Assembly: GCF_003387475.1 (NCBI RefSeq)
Contig: NZ_QUNO01000011.1
Location: 62,001-126,000, forward strand
Direction of reading: 5' to 3'
DNA: 64,000 nucleotides
Source: Kutzneria buriramensis
GTDB taxonomy: Bacteria > Actinomycetota > Actinomycetes > Mycobacteriales > Pseudonocardiaceae
Shown here: piece by piece, positions 32,775-43,364 of the stretch
Layout: every line of letters begins with the position of its first letter
Position numbering within the stretch: position 1 is the first letter of the stretch
Program-made: the position numbers and the translations under genes
Notes under the pieces: generated by a model
What the model was told of the DNA's origin: nothing
Databases searched by the model: none
The model's input: the letters and a program-made list of their open reading frames with translations, nothing else

Positions 32775-33493
32775 TGGGCGCGCTGTTGACGTTCGAGGTG
32801 AGCCGGATCGTCCGCTCGCCCCGGTTCTTCCTCTTCACGGTCGGCTTTCCGCTGGTCATGTTCCTGGTGTTCAGCTCCGTGTACGGCAGGTCCGACCCGA
32901 GCACGGTCGACTACCTGATGATCAGCATGGCCGCGTACGGCGCGGTGGCCGCCTCCATCGTCACAGGTTCCCGCACGGCGATCGAACGACAGGTCGGCTG
33001 GAACCGCCAGCTCCGGCTGACGCCGCTGAGCAGCGTCGACTACCTGGTCTCCAAGGTCGCCGCGGCGATGGTGGTCACGCTGCCTTGCCTGGTGCTGGTG
33101 TTCGCCGGCGGTGTGCTGTTCGAGCACGTCAGCCTCGGCGTCGGCACGTGGACGCAACTGCTCGTGTTCTGCTGGCTGGGCGTGCTGCCGACGGCCGTGC
33201 TCGGCTTGCTGATCGGACTGCTCGCCACCGGTGACTCGGCCCAGGCGATGGGCATGGTGTCGATGCTGGCGCTGAGCATGCTCGGCGGGCTGTGGTTCCC
33301 GCTGAACACCCTTCCTGCCGTGATGACCACCGTCGCGCAGGCGCTGCCGTCCTACTGGCTGGCGGAATTCGGTCATGAAGCGTTGGCGGGCAACGCGCCG
33401 AGCCTTCAGGGCGTGATCACCATGGCTGCGTGGGTCGCGGCGGTGGGGGCGCTGGTCGTGGTCCGCTACCGCCGGGACACCGCCCGGGGCTGA
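32774..33493 (+). CDS. ABC-2 type transporter permease
   Basis: A 239-residue membrane protein with about six helices and the ABC-2 features FLLFTVGFPLVMFLVF-like first helix, RQLRLTPLSSVDYLVSK loop and LGGLWFPLNTLP near the end. It is coupled to the ATPase by TGATG. Its stop codon lies in the left arm of a strong terminator hairpin. Confidence 0.9.
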   Translation: MGALLTFEVSRIVRSPRFFLFTVGFPLVMFLVFSSVYGRSDPSTVDYLMISMAAYGAVAASIVTGSRTAIERQVGWNRQLRLTPLSSVDYLVSKVAAAMVVTLPCLVLVFAGGVLFEHVSLGVGTWTQLLVFCWLGVLPTAVLGLLIGLLATGDSAQAMGMVSMLALSMLGGLWFPLNTLPAVMTTVAQALPSYWLAEFGHEALAGNAPSLQGVITMAAWVAAVGALVVVRYRRDTARG

Positions 33494-33537
33494 CCGGCGG
33501 TTCGCGGGCCAGAGGGGAGCCCGCGAACCGCCGGTCA
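33491..33537. terminator. bidirectional hairpin containing both convergent stop codons
   Basis: Arms of 19 bp (33491-33509 and 33519-33537) with a 9-nt loop. The outermost bases are the TGA of the permease and, on the other strand, the TGA of the lysyl-oxidase-like gene. Both mRNAs would end in the same hairpin, directly at the stop. Confidence 0.85.
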
Positions 33538-34479
33538 GGCGGAACAGGTCGCGGTGCCGGGGCAGCTGCGCAGCAACCGCACCACCGGGGGCGCCGTGAT
33601 CCTCGACGGCGTCCCCGCCGCCTTGCCCGGCCACTGGATGGACACGGCGATCGACGACGAGTCGTTGTCGTAGTTCGACTCGGTCAGCGTCCGGTCCGGG
33701 TTGACGGTGTTGACCACGTCGTAGACGCCCGAGGCCACCGACGTGATGTCCAGCCACTGGAAGTCCACGTCGTACCGGTAGTCGTCGCCGCTGCCGACCG
33801 AGATGCCCTCGGTCACGTCGGTCGCCTCCGGGTGCTGGTGCTCGCACATGTTGTAGATGAGGAACTGGTGCAGCTTGGCCTCGGGCTGGTCGTCCTCGTG
33901 CACCCGGTGCTCCAGCGTGACCGCGTCCGCCACGCCGTAGCGGTCGCCGAGGCAGAAGCCGTTCTTGCGGTCGGAGACCACCGCGTTGCCGCCGAGCGTG
34001 CGGAGCTGGAACCGCTCGAAGTTCAACAGGTGCCAGTGCATGTGCGCCGGCGCGGGCTCGTAGTACGCGCTGGTGCCGGACGAGCGCTGCGCCGCGGCGT
34101 AGGAGTCGGGGATCGAGCCGTGCTCGCCGTTCTGGAAGGCCTGCCGCACCGACATCTTCGGGAACAGCGCGCTGTCCCGGTGCGCGTAGAACAGCAGCGG
34201 GCCGTCGCCGACGTTCTCCTCCGACGAGGTGAACCGCAGGCGCACCGCCTTGATGTCGCCGGTCGTCACACACGGCGCGTTGGGGGCGTTGACGTCCGTG
34301 ACCATGCAGACGTCCCAGTCCTTGCAGTCCACCGGGTTGCCGCGCCAGCCGCCCGAACAGCCCACCGGCGCCTGCCGGAGATCGGGCAGCAGCATCGGCG
34401 TCGCCGCCCCGGCCGGTGGCGTCGTCGCCAGCAGGGCCAGAACTCCGGCCGCCGCAAGGAACCGCGCAGTCGCCTTCAT
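33535..34479 (-). CDS. secreted lysyl-oxidase-like copper protein
   Basis: A 314-residue secreted protein. A signal peptide (about 1-28) is followed by a lysyl oxidase domain with the copper-binding histidines in AHMHWHLLNFERF (H146, H148, H150), further HQFLIYNMCEHQH and the C-terminal VNPDRTLTESNYDND block. Lysyl oxidases oxidise lysine side chains to aldehydes with Cu and a quinone cofactor. Bacterial members are known in actinobacteria, though their targets are often unclear. ATG 34479 is preferred over TTG 34488. It may crosslink or modify extracellular proteins. Confidence 0.87.
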   Translation of the reverse strand: MKATARFLAAAGVLALLATTPPAGAATPMLLPDLRQAPVGCSGGWRGNPVDCKDWDVCMVTDVNAPNAPCVTTGDIKAVRLRFTSSEENVGDGPLLFYAHRDSALFPKMSVRQAFQNGEHGSIPDSYAAAQRSSGTSAYYEPAPAHMHWHLLNFERFQLRTLGGNAVVSDRKNGFCLGDRYGVADAVTLEHRVHEDDQPEAKLHQFLIYNMCEHQHPEATDVTEGISVGSGDDYRYDVDFQWLDITSVASGVYDVVNTVNPDRTLTESNYDNDSSSIAVSIQWPGKAAGTPSRITAPPVVRLLRSCPGTATCSA

Positions 34480-34562
34480 GCCCGTCAACCTAGCCAGGGG
34501 CCCGCCGACTCGATCGGGTGATGTCTGCTGTGACGGTGCGTGGATGGCCTTAGCCTCGGCGG

Positions 34563-34817
34563 GTGTCGACTGCTGCCACCGAACCCGTCACCGCCCCGCT
34601 TCCGTCCCTTCAGGACGCTCGCGTCGTGCCGGCGCCCGCGCTGCGCGAGGCCGCGCTCGTGCTGGACGCCATCGCCGCCGTCGTGCAGAAGTCCGACAAG
34701 GACACCGCCACCCGCGTCCGCCAGATCGTCGCCGACCTGGAGGCCGGCGACCGGATCGACCGCCCCTGCTGCGACAACCCCTGGAAGCCCACCCTCACCA
34801 CCGCCCTGACCAACTGA
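34563..34817 (+). CDS. 84-residue hypothetical protein
   Basis: An 84-residue soluble protein with a helical middle (ALREAALVLDAIAAVVQK) and a C-terminal CCDNPWKP motif. GTG 34563 lies 6 nt after TAGCCT (34551-34556), the spacing of a leaderless actinobacterial promoter, which supports expression. It diverges from the lysyl-oxidase-like gene and is followed by the first copy of the structured repeat. No family recognised. Confidence 0.6.
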   Translation: MSTAATEPVTAPLPSLQDARVVPAPALREAALVLDAIAAVVQKSDKDTATRVRQIVADLEAGDRIDRPCCDNPWKPTLTTALTN

Positions 34818-34841
34818 CCACCGCCAACCACGAGGAGCCGC

Positions 34842-34960
34842 GAGGCCGCCGCCGATGCCTGGACCGCGGGCAGTTGTCGATCGAGTCTTTCCATCGATCG
34901 ACAACTGACAAGGGAAGGCATCGGCCTCGTGGGCGGCCGAGCCCCGCGCGGAACGCGCGG
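34842..34960 (+). repeat. 119-bp structured dispersed repeat, copy A
   Basis: One of three copies (others at 52986-53104 and 55090-55209). The core is a hairpin with 14-bp arms (34871-34884 and 34894-34907) and a GTCTTTCCA loop. Outside it, CCGATGCCT pairs with AGGCATCGG, then GGCCGCC with GGCGGCC. At the 3' end, CCGCGCG-GAA-CGCGCGG forms a separate small hairpin. It lies between the 84-residue gene and the 3' end of the mannosyltransferase gene. No ORF is credible inside it. Confidence 0.85.
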
Positions 34961-34973
34961 CAGAGTTACTGAG

Positions 34974-36563
34974 CTACCGCCAGCTGGGGAGCCAGAGTTC
35001 GGCCTGCCACTGGGCGGCGCTGATCGGGTCGCCGTTGAGGATCGGCCACAGCCAGACGAAGTTGGCCACCACCAGCCCGGTGTAGATGGCCACCACCAGC
35101 AGCCCCGTGCCCCGGCGTTCCGCGCCGGCGCGGGCCCGGCCGAGGATGTCGCCGCAGGCCAGCACCAGCCCCAGCACCAGGAACGGCGCCATCGGCGTGA
35201 CGTAGAAGAAGAACATCTGCCGGTCGATGTTGAGGAACCAGGGCAGCAGACCCGCCATGTAGCCGACCATCACGGCCGCGTGCCGCCAGTCGAACTTGAC
35301 GAACGCCCGCCACAGCGACCAGCCGATCATCGGGAACGCCAGCCACCACATCGCCGGCGTGCCGACGAGCATCTGCGCGCTCACGCACTCCGTCGCGCCG
35401 CAGCCGGCGGCCAGCGGGCTCGGCGTCTGCTCGATGTAGTACAGCATCGGCCGCAGCCCCATCGGCCACGTCCACGGCTTCGACTCCCACGGGTGCGTGC
35501 CCACCCCCGGCGCCCCGGTGATGAGGTTGGCGTGGAAGTGCAGCACGTTCCCCTCGTAGTAGAAGAACGACTGGAAGGCGTTGGGCAGCCAGCTCGACAC
35601 GGCGACCTGGTTGCCGGCGGCGTGCCGGTCGACGCCGGTCTCGCTGCCGAACCACGCCCACCAGGACGCGAAGTACACCAGCACGGCCATGATCGCGATG
35701 CCCCACAGCGCCGGCAGCACGTCCCGGACGATCGCGCCGGCCCACGGCCGTTCCACGCCGGCGGCGCGGCGGGCCGTCGCGTCCCACAACACCGACAGCA
35801 GGCCGAACGCGATGATGTAGTAGATGCCGTTCCACTTGACGCCGCAGGCCAGGCCCAGCGAGATGCCGGCGGCGAAGCGCCACCAGCGGAAGCCGAGCCG
35901 CGGCCCCCACTGCGACGCGCCGACCCAGCCCTCGGTGACGGCGACGGCCAGCCGGCCGCGCACGACGTCCCGGTCCACGAGCAGGCAGCCGAAGGCGATC
36001 ACCACGAACAGCGCGCCGAAGATGTCCAGCATGCCCAGCCGCGACTGCACGTGGCTGACGCCGTCGCAGATCAGGAAGATGCCGGCCAGCGCGCCCAGCA
36101 TCGTCGAGCGGGTCAGCCGCCGGCCGATGCGGACGATGAGGAAGATGCAGACGGTGCCGGCGATGGCCGAGGAGAAGCGCCAGCCCCAGCCGTCGTAGCC
36201 GAACAGCCACTCGCCGACGGCGATCATGTACTTGCCGACCGGCGGGTGCACCACCAGCTCGTAGCCGGGGTTGTCCTCGTAGCCGCCGTTGCGCAGCATC
36301 TGCCACGCCTGCGGCACGTAGTGCTTCTCGTCGAAGACGGGTGTGCCGCGGTCGGTGGGCCAGCCCAGGTCCCAGAACCGGATGATGCCGCCGAGCAGCG
36401 TGACGCTGAGCGTGACGAGCCAGCCGCGCACGGTGTCGGTGGGTCGCCACACCGCCAGCCGATCCAGCGGTCCGGCGGTGGAGGGCTGCGCCGCCGGCGG
36501 CACTTCGCCGACGTCCACCACGCCGTCGGGCTCGGGGTCGGTCCGCTCCACGATCGTCGTCAC
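34974..36563 (-). CDS. pmt: protein O-mannosyltransferase (PMT family)
   Basis: A 529-residue multi-pass membrane glycosyltransferase of the GT39/PMT family, the counterpart of M. tuberculosis Rv1002c. It has TDRGTPVFDEKHYVPQAW in the first external loop (catalytic Asp-Glu), VVHPPVGKYMI and SRLGMLDIFGA, and many membrane helices to the end. It transfers mannose from polyprenyl-phosphate-mannose to secreted proteins. GTG 36563 is chosen because TACGAT (minus strand, 36576-36571) lies 7 nt upstream, giving a leaderless mRNA; the frame extends into rsmI and is rejected there. It diverges from rsmI, the conserved arrangement in actinobacteria. Confidence 0.95.
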   Translation of the reverse strand: MTTIVERTDPEPDGVVDVGEVPPAAQPSTAGPLDRLAVWRPTDTVRGWLVTLSVTLLGGIIRFWDLGWPTDRGTPVFDEKHYVPQAWQMLRNGGYEDNPGYELVVHPPVGKYMIAVGEWLFGYDGWGWRFSSAIAGTVCIFLIVRIGRRLTRSTMLGALAGIFLICDGVSHVQSRLGMLDIFGALFVVIAFGCLLVDRDVVRGRLAVAVTEGWVGASQWGPRLGFRWWRFAAGISLGLACGVKWNGIYYIIAFGLLSVLWDATARRAAGVERPWAGAIVRDVLPALWGIAIMAVLVYFASWWAWFGSETGVDRHAAGNQVAVSSWLPNAFQSFFYYEGNVLHFHANLITGAPGVGTHPWESKPWTWPMGLRPMLYYIEQTPSPLAAGCGATECVSAQMLVGTPAMWWLAFPMIGWSLWRAFVKFDWRHAAVMVGYMAGLLPWFLNIDRQMFFFYVTPMAPFLVLGLVLACGDILGRARAGAERRGTGLLVVAIYTGLVVANFVWLWPILNGDPISAAQWQAELWLPSWR

Positions 36564-36570
36564 GGGGGCG

Positions 36571-36580
36571 ATCGTAGGGT
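36571..36580. promoter_or_regulatory. overlapping -10 elements of two divergent leaderless promoters
   Basis: Minus-strand TACGAT (36576-36571) precedes the PMT GTG by 7 nt, and plus-strand TAGGGT (36575-36580) precedes the rsmI GTG by 7 nt. The two hexamers share 2 bp, and only 24 bp separate the two start codons. Polymerase cannot occupy both at once. Confidence 0.7.
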
Positions 36581-36587
36581 GAGCGAC

Positions 36588-37442
36588 GTGAATACCGTAT
36601 CGGGCACCGGCCGCCTGCTCCTCGCGGCGACGCCGCTGGGCAACCTCGGCGACGCGTCGAAGAGGCTGGTCGACGCCCTGGCCACGGCCGATCTGGTGGC
36701 CGCGGAGGACACCCGCAAACTGCGCTCGCTGGCCTCGGCGCTCGGGGTCACGCCCGCCGGCAAGGTCGTCAGCTTCTACGACGCGGTGGAGACGGCCCGG
36801 CTGCCCGGACTGGTCAAGGCGGTCGCTTCCGGGCAAACCGTGCTGCTGGTGACCGACGCGGGCATGCCGAGCGTGTCCGACCCCGGCTACCGGTTGGTCG
36901 CCGCCTGCGTCGCCGAGGACCTGCCGATCACCTGCCTGCCCGGCCCGTCGGCGGTGGTCACCGCGCTGGCGCTGTCCGGCGTGCCGGTGGACCGGTTCTG
37001 CTTCGACGGCTTCCCGCCGCGCAAGTCGGGGGAGCGCCGCAAGTGGCTGTCGGCGCTGGCCACCGAGACCCGGGCCTGCGTGTTCTTCGAATCACCGCAT
37101 CGGGTGGCCGCGACCCTGGCCGACGCCGTCGAGGTGCTGGGCGCCGACCGCCGCGGCGCGGTCTGCCGGCAGCTGACCAAGTCCGACGAGCAGGTCCGCC
37201 GCGGCACGCTGGCCGAGCTGGCGGAGTGGGCCGCCGAGGGCGTCGGCGGCGAGGTGACGGTGGTGTTCGCCGGCGCCGAGCCGGTCGCCGTGGACGTCAC
37301 GGACGTGGCCGATCTGGTGCCGGCGGTGCAGTCCCGGGTGGCCGCTGGACAACGCCTCAAGGACGTGGTTGCCGAGGTCGCGGCGGCCGCCGGCGTCAGC
37401 AAGAAGGCGCTGTACGACAGTGTGGTAGCGGCCAAGCGGTAA
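36588..37442 (+). CDS. rsmI: 16S rRNA (cytidine1402-2'-O)-methyltransferase
   Basis: A 284-residue methyltransferase of the tetrapyrrole-methylase fold that modifies C1402 in the 16S rRNA decoding centre. Motifs include [44 protein letters not shown] and [18 protein letters not shown] 36588 is chosen because TAGGGT lies 7 nt upstream; GTG 36579 is in frame but overlaps that -10. A long frame reaching upstream across PMT is a shadow. Orthologous to Rv1003. Confidence 0.95.
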   Translation: MNTVSGTGRLLLAATPLGNLGDASKRLVDALATADLVAAEDTRKLRSLASALGVTPAGKVVSFYDAVETARLPGLVKAVASGQTVLLVTDAGMPSVSDPGYRLVAACVAEDLPITCLPGPSAVVTALALSGVPVDRFCFDGFPPRKSGERRKWLSALATETRACVFFESPHRVAATLADAVEVLGADRRGAVCRQLTKSDEQVRRGTLAELAEWAAEGVGGEVTVVFAGAEPVAVDVTDVADLVPAVQSRVAAGQRLKDVVAEVAAAAGVSKKALYDSVVAAKR

Positions 37443-37473
37443 TGCGCGGGCGCGCCCCCGTACGCTTTGTCGC

Positions 37474-39267
37474 ATGAGTGCCCCCGTGCTGACGGCGGTG
37501 GCCTGGCCCTACGCCAACGGCCCCCGTCACATCGGCCATGTCTCCGGTATCGGTGTCCCCTCCGACCTGTTCGCCCGCTACATGCGAATGTCGGGCCACG
37601 ACGTGCTCATGGTCTCGGGCAGCGACGAGCACGGCACGCCGATCCTGGTGCAGGCCGACAAGGAGGGCCTGACCCCGCAGCAGACCGCGGACAAGTACCA
37701 CCGCGTGGTCGCCGAGGACATGCGCGCGCTCGGCGTCACCTACGACCTGTACACGCGCACCACCACGCGCAACCACTACGACGTGGTGCAGCAGATCTTC
37801 CTCGCGCTCAACGACAACGGCTACATCCTGCCCAAGACCACGACCGGCGCGGTCAGCCCGTCCACCGGCCGCACCCTGCCCGACCGCTACATCGAGGGCA
37901 CCTGCCCGATCTGTGGCTACGACGGCGCCCGCGGCGACCAGTGCGACAACTGCGGCAACCAGCTCGACGCCGCCGACCTGATCAACCCCAAGTCGCGGAT
38001 CAACGGCGAGACACCCAAGTTCGTCGAGACCGAGCACCTGTTCCTGGACCTGCCCGCGTTCACCCGGACGCTGGGCGAGTGGCTGGCGTCCAAGACCGAC
38101 TGGCGCCCCAACGTCGTCAACTTCACCAAGAACCTGGTCGACGACATGCGGCCGCGGGCCATCACCCGCGACCTGGACTGGGGCGTGCCGATCCCGCTGG
38201 ACGGCTGGCGCGACCAGGGCCTCAAGCGGTTCTACGTGTGGTTCGACGCGGTCATCGGCTACTTCTCGGCCAGCGTGGAGTGGGCCCGGCGCAGCGGCGA
38301 CCCGGACGCGTGGAAGCGCTTCTGGAACGACCCCGAGACGCCGATCGTGCACTTCATGGGCAAGGACAACATCACCTTCCACGCCCAGATCTGGCCGGCG
38401 CTGCTGATGGGCCACAACGGGGCCGGCGACTTGGGCGGCCGGCCGGGTCCGTACGGCACGCTCAACCTGCCCACGGAGATCGCCTCCAGCGAGTTCCTCA
38501 CCATGAGCGGCTCCAAGTTCTCCACCTCCCGGGGCCGCGTCATCTACGTGCGGGACTTCCTGGAGGGCTTCGGCCCGGACGCGCTGCGCTACTTCATCTC
38601 CGCGGCCGGCCCGGAGACCCAGGACGTGGACTTCACCTGGGAGGAGTTCGTCCGGCGGATCAACTTCGAGCTGGCCAACGAGTGGGGCAACCTGGTCAAC
38701 CGCTCGGTCTCGATGGCGCACAAGAACGTCGGCGCGGTGCCGGCGCCGACCGCGCCCACCCAGGCCGACGAGGACCTGAAGAACCTCGCCAAGGCCGCGT
38801 TCGACACGGTCGGCACGCATCTGCGGCACTCGCGGTTCCGCGCCGGCATCGGCGAGGCCATGCGGGTCGTCTCGGCGGCCAACAAGTACCTGTCGGAGCA
38901 GGAGCCGTGGAAGCTCAAGGACGACCCGGCCCGCCGCGACACGGTGCTGCACACCGCGTTGCAGGTGGTCAAGGACGCCAACACGCTGCTCACGCCGTTC
39001 CTGCCGCACTCCGCGCAGAAGATCCACGAGCTGCTCGGCGGCACCGGCCTGTGGGCGTCGCAGCCGGAGATGCGCGAGGTGACGGACCTGGACGACCCGT
39101 CGCGCGAGTACCCCATCCTGACCGGTGACTACGCGGCCGAGCAGGCCAAGTGGGAGTCCACGCCGATCGAGGTGGGCGTGCCGCTGGACAAGCCGACGCC
39201 GCTGTTCGCCAAGCTCGACCCGGAGCTGGCCGAGACCGGTCCGGAGTGGGCTCCCATCGAGAAATGA
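37474..39267 (+). CDS. metG: methionyl-tRNA synthetase
   Basis: A 597-residue class I synthetase. The HIGH motif is at 19-22 (PRHIGHVSG). The knuckle CPICGY...CDNCG gives four zinc-binding cysteines (about 147-163). The KMSKS equivalent is [11 protein letters not shown]-terminal anticodon-binding helical domain follows, with no tRNA-binding extension. ATG 37474 is 7 nt after TACGCT (37461-37466), suggesting a leaderless mRNA. The stop overlaps the tatD start (ATGA). Confidence 0.97.
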   Translation: MSAPVLTAVAWPYANGPRHIGHVSGIGVPSDLFARYMRMSGHDVLMVSGSDEHGTPILVQADKEGLTPQQTADKYHRVVAEDMRALGVTYDLYTRTTTRNHYDVVQQIFLALNDNGYILPKTTTGAVSPSTGRTLPDRYIEGTCPICGYDGARGDQCDNCGNQLDAADLINPKSRINGETPKFVETEHLFLDLPAFTRTLGEWLASKTDWRPNVVNFTKNLVDDMRPRAITRDLDWGVPIPLDGWRDQGLKRFYVWFDAVIGYFSASVEWARRSGDPDAWKRFWNDPETPIVHFMGKDNITFHAQIWPALLMGHNGAGDLGGRPGPYGTLNLPTEIASSEFLTMSGSKFSTSRGRVIYVRDFLEGFGPDALRYFISAAGPETQDVDFTWEEFVRRINFELANEWGNLVNRSVSMAHKNVGAVPAPTAPTQADEDLKNLAKAAFDTVGTHLRHSRFRAGIGEAMRVVSAANKYLSEQEPWKLKDDPARRDTVLHTALQVVKDANTLLTPFLPHSAQKIHELLGGTGLWASQPEMREVTDLDDPSREYPILTGDYAAEQAKWESTPIEVGVPLDKPTPLFAKLDPELAETGPEWAPIEK

Positions 39268-40088
39268 CTCCTCGCAAGGGAGAGCGGCCGCCGATACCGG
39301 AGCGTCTTCCGGTGTCGGCGGTCGACGCCCACACCCACCTGGAAGCCTGTGGCGCCAAGGATTCCGCCGACGTGCGGTCCATGATGGACCGTGCCGAGTC
39401 GGCGGGCATCGGGCACGCGATCACCGTCGCCGACGACATGGCGGCCGCGCGCTGGGCGGTGGAGGCGTCCACCTGGGACGACCGCGTGTTCGCGGCCGTC
39501 GCGCTGCATCCCACGCGTACCAAGGACTTCGGCGACGCCGAACGTGAGGAGCTCGCGGCCCTGGCCGCGCACCCGCGCGTGGTGGCGGTCGGCGAGACCG
39601 GTTTGGACTACTACTGGGACTACTCGCCGCACGACGCCCAGCAGGACGCGTTCCGTTGGCACATCGGGCTTGCCAAGCGGCTGGGCAAGCCCCTGATGAT
39701 CCACGACCGGGACGCGCACGAGGACGTCCTGCGCATCCTGGAGGAGGAGGGCGCACCGGACACCGTGGTGTTCCACAGCTTCTCCGGCGACGCGGACCTG
39801 GCGCGACGCTGCGTGGACGCCGGGTACGTGCTGTCGTTCTCGGGCACGGTCACGTTTCGCAACGCAGGTCCCTTGCGGGAGGCGGCAAAGCTTGTCCCAC
39901 CGCAACAGTTGCTTGTGGAGACCGACGCCCCTTTCCTGACGCCCCACCCGTTCCGGGGTCGTCCGAACGAGCCGTACTGCGCCGCGTACACGCTGCGTGA
40001 GCTCGCTGATCTACGCGGCGTGAATGTCGGTGAGTTGGCAACTGTTGTCACCGCAACGGTGAACCGAGTCTTCGGCCTGCGCGTATGA
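39264..40088 (+). CDS. tatD: TatD-family metal-dependent DNase
   Basis: A 274-residue TIM-barrel metallohydrolase. Metal ligands are visible in [10 protein letters not shown] (HxH), [12 protein letters not shown] (Glu), [12 protein letters not shown] and VFHSFSGD (His), and [10 protein letters not shown] (Asp). Family members have DNase activity and are linked to repair and RNA/DNA turnover. The start overlaps the metG stop by 4 nt, so the two are co-translated. Orthologous to Rv1008. Confidence 0.94.
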   Translation: MTPRKGERPPIPERLPVSAVDAHTHLEACGAKDSADVRSMMDRAESAGIGHAITVADDMAAARWAVEASTWDDRVFAAVALHPTRTKDFGDAEREELAALAAHPRVVAVGETGLDYYWDYSPHDAQQDAFRWHIGLAKRLGKPLMIHDRDAHEDVLRILEEEGAPDTVVFHSFSGDADLARRCVDAGYVLSFSGTVTFRNAGPLREAAKLVPPQQLLVETDAPFLTPHPFRGRPNEPYCAAYTLRELADLRGVNVGELATVVTATVNRVFGLRV

Positions 40089-40151
40089 CGGTCCGTGCGG
40101 AAAAGAAATCACCCCGTGGTGTGACTGGAGCCACAACAACCCGGGGAATGT

Positions 40152-40180
40152 TTGCGACTCGGGCCGACCTCCGTTACGGT
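40152..40180 (+). promoter_or_regulatory. SigA-type promoter of rpfB
   Basis: TTGCGA (40152-40157), 17-bp spacer, TACGGT (40175-40180). The predicted transcription start near 40187 gives a leader of about 240 nt before rpfB. Confidence 0.6.
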
Positions 40181-40186
40181 CCCGTG

Positions 40187-41985
<1,799 letters not shown>

Positions 41986-42002
41986 GCCTAGAATCCCGCT
42001 TC

Positions 42003-42848
42003 GTGCCCGAACTGCTGGGACCCGTGGAGGTCCGCGCCCTCGCCAAGGAGTTGGACGTCCGTCCGACCAAGAAGCTGGGCCAGAACTTCGTGCACGACAC
42101 CAACACCGTGCGGCGCATCGTCGTCGCCTCGGGTGTCGGTCCCGATGACGTGGTGTTGGAGGTCGGTCCCGGGCTCGGCTCGCTGACCCTGGCGCTGCTG
42201 CCGGCGTGCAAGGCCGTCGTGGCCGTGGAGATCGATCCGGTGCTGGCGGCGCGTCTGCCCGTCACCGCCGCCGAGTTCGCGCCGTCGGTCGCCTCCCGGC
42301 TCACCGTGGTCGGCGCCGACGCCATGCGGGTCACCGCCGCCGAGATCGGCCTGGAGCCGACCGCGCTCGTCGCCAACCTGCCGTACAACGTGTCGGTGCC
42401 GATCGTGCTGCACCTGCTCGCCGAGCTGCCGTCGCTGCGCACCGGGTTGGTGATGGTGCAGTCCGAGGTCGCCGACCGGATGGCCGCCGGGCCCGGCAGC
42501 CGCGTCTACGGCGTGCCCAGCGTCAAGCTCGCCTGGTACGCCGACGCCCGCCGCGCCGGCCCCGTGCCGCGGTCCGTGTTCTGGCCCGTGCCGAACGTCG
42601 ACTCCGCGCTGGTCGCCTTCACCCGGCGCGAGCCGCCGTCATCGGTGTCGCGGCAGGAGCTGTTCACCCTGGTCGACGCCGCCTTCGCCCAGCGTCGCAA
42701 GACGCTGCGCGCCGCCCTGGCCGGCTGGGCCGGCTCGGCCGAGCGGGCCGGGCAGCTGCTGGTCGCCGCCGGTATCGACCCGTCGCTGCGGGGCGAGCAG
42801 CTCGACATCGCCCAGTTCGCCCGCCTCGCCGAAGTCGCCTCCGCGTAG
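42003..42848 (+). CDS. rsmA: 16S rRNA dimethyladenosine transferase
   Basis: A 281-residue KsgA/RsmA that dimethylates two adenosines near the 3' end of 16S rRNA. Motifs: [28 protein letters not shown], the catalytic NLPYN ([12 protein letters not shown]) and [15 protein letters not shown] 42003 is chosen because it begins the conserved part and lies 8 nt after TAGAAT (41989-41994); GTG 41952 would overlap rpfB by 34 bp. Following rpfB matches the conserved order. Confidence 0.95.
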   Translation: MPELLGPVEVRALAKELDVRPTKKLGQNFVHDTNTVRRIVVASGVGPDDVVLEVGPGLGSLTLALLPACKAVVAVEIDPVLAARLPVTAAEFAPSVASRLTVVGADAMRVTAAEIGLEPTALVANLPYNVSVPIVLHLLAELPSLRTGLVMVQSEVADRMAAGPGSRVYGVPSVKLAWYADARRAGPVPRSVFWPVPNVDSALVAFTRREPPSSVSRQELFTLVDAAFAQRRKTLRAALAGWAGSAERAGQLLVAAGIDPSLRGEQLDIAQFARLAEVASA

Positions 42849-43051
42849 TTCCCCCATAACCTGCTGCAACGCCGGCGTGGCGCAGGATTCTTCCCGTGAC
42901 ACCGTGACTTCGCACAGTGCCGAACAACCGCATGTTCGATCTCGTCACCGCCTGTGAATCACCGGGCATCTGTGTGACGTACCGAACGATCCGTGGTTCT
43001 TCGCGGGCACCGCTTGCTTTTCCACATACGGGTCAGGTGTACTGCTACTTG

Positions 43052-43140
43052 CATCCATCCCGAGCGGCCGAGAGACCTGGATCGACGAAGCCGCAGCAAC
43101 CACCCGACCCCGGGCAGGTGCTACAGCCAGGACCGATGGA
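43052..43140 (+). ncRNA. SAM-I (S-box) riboswitch
   Basis: The sequence shows S-box core elements in order: GAGCGGCCGAGAGAC, GCAGCAACC, AGGTGCTACAGCCAGGACC and closing stem CCATC (43055-43059) with GATGG (43135-43139). A promoter-like TTGCTT (43014-43019) and TGTACT (43038-43043), 18 bp apart, gives a start near 43050. It precedes methionine uptake genes, as expected for repression by S-adenosylmethionine. The interval 42849-43013 shows no gene. Confidence 0.85.
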
Positions 43141-43147
43141 GGACGTC

Positions 43148-43246
43148 ATGGACCTCGCTCGAGTATGCGCAGCGCTGCTGCTCACTCGCCGTCGAGTCGT
43201 CGATCAGTGCCGTCGCACGGCAACGGGCTGTCAGGCCGGCCGGTAA
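43148..43246 (+). CDS. Cys-containing leader peptide after the SAM riboswitch
   Basis: A 32-codon ORF with a strong Shine-Dalgarno GGAGG (43138-43142) 5 nt before ATG 43148, overlapping the last bases of the riboswitch. The product MDLARVCAALLLTRRR then VVDQCRRTATGCQAGR resembles the actinobacterial Cys-rich attenuation leader peptides of the Ms5788A type (LTRRRxVDLCR...C). Three Cys codons are present. Ribosome stalling on Cys-tRNA shortage could control the downstream metNIQ genes. The resemblance is by eye. Confidence 0.55.
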   Translation: MDLARVCAALLLTRRRVVDQCRRTATGCQAGR

Positions 43247-43364
43247 CACCCTCGCCGCCTGCTGTCGGTTCACCCTCATTCGCCTCGTCCGGTTAGGACG
43301 GTCCAAAAAGGACGGCCTTCGCGCGCCATGAGCGCGCGTGGCCGCGCGTGCCGTGGAGCATAAA

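Noticed and set aside
34929-36587. In-frame extension of rsmI by about 550 codons
   Set aside because: It runs antisense through pmt; a leaderless promoter marks GTG 36588 as start.
43314-43343. Intrinsic terminator just before metN
   Set aside because: GGCC/GCGCGC arms form a hairpin but no U-rich tract follows; it may be part of the expression platform, yet evidence is thin.
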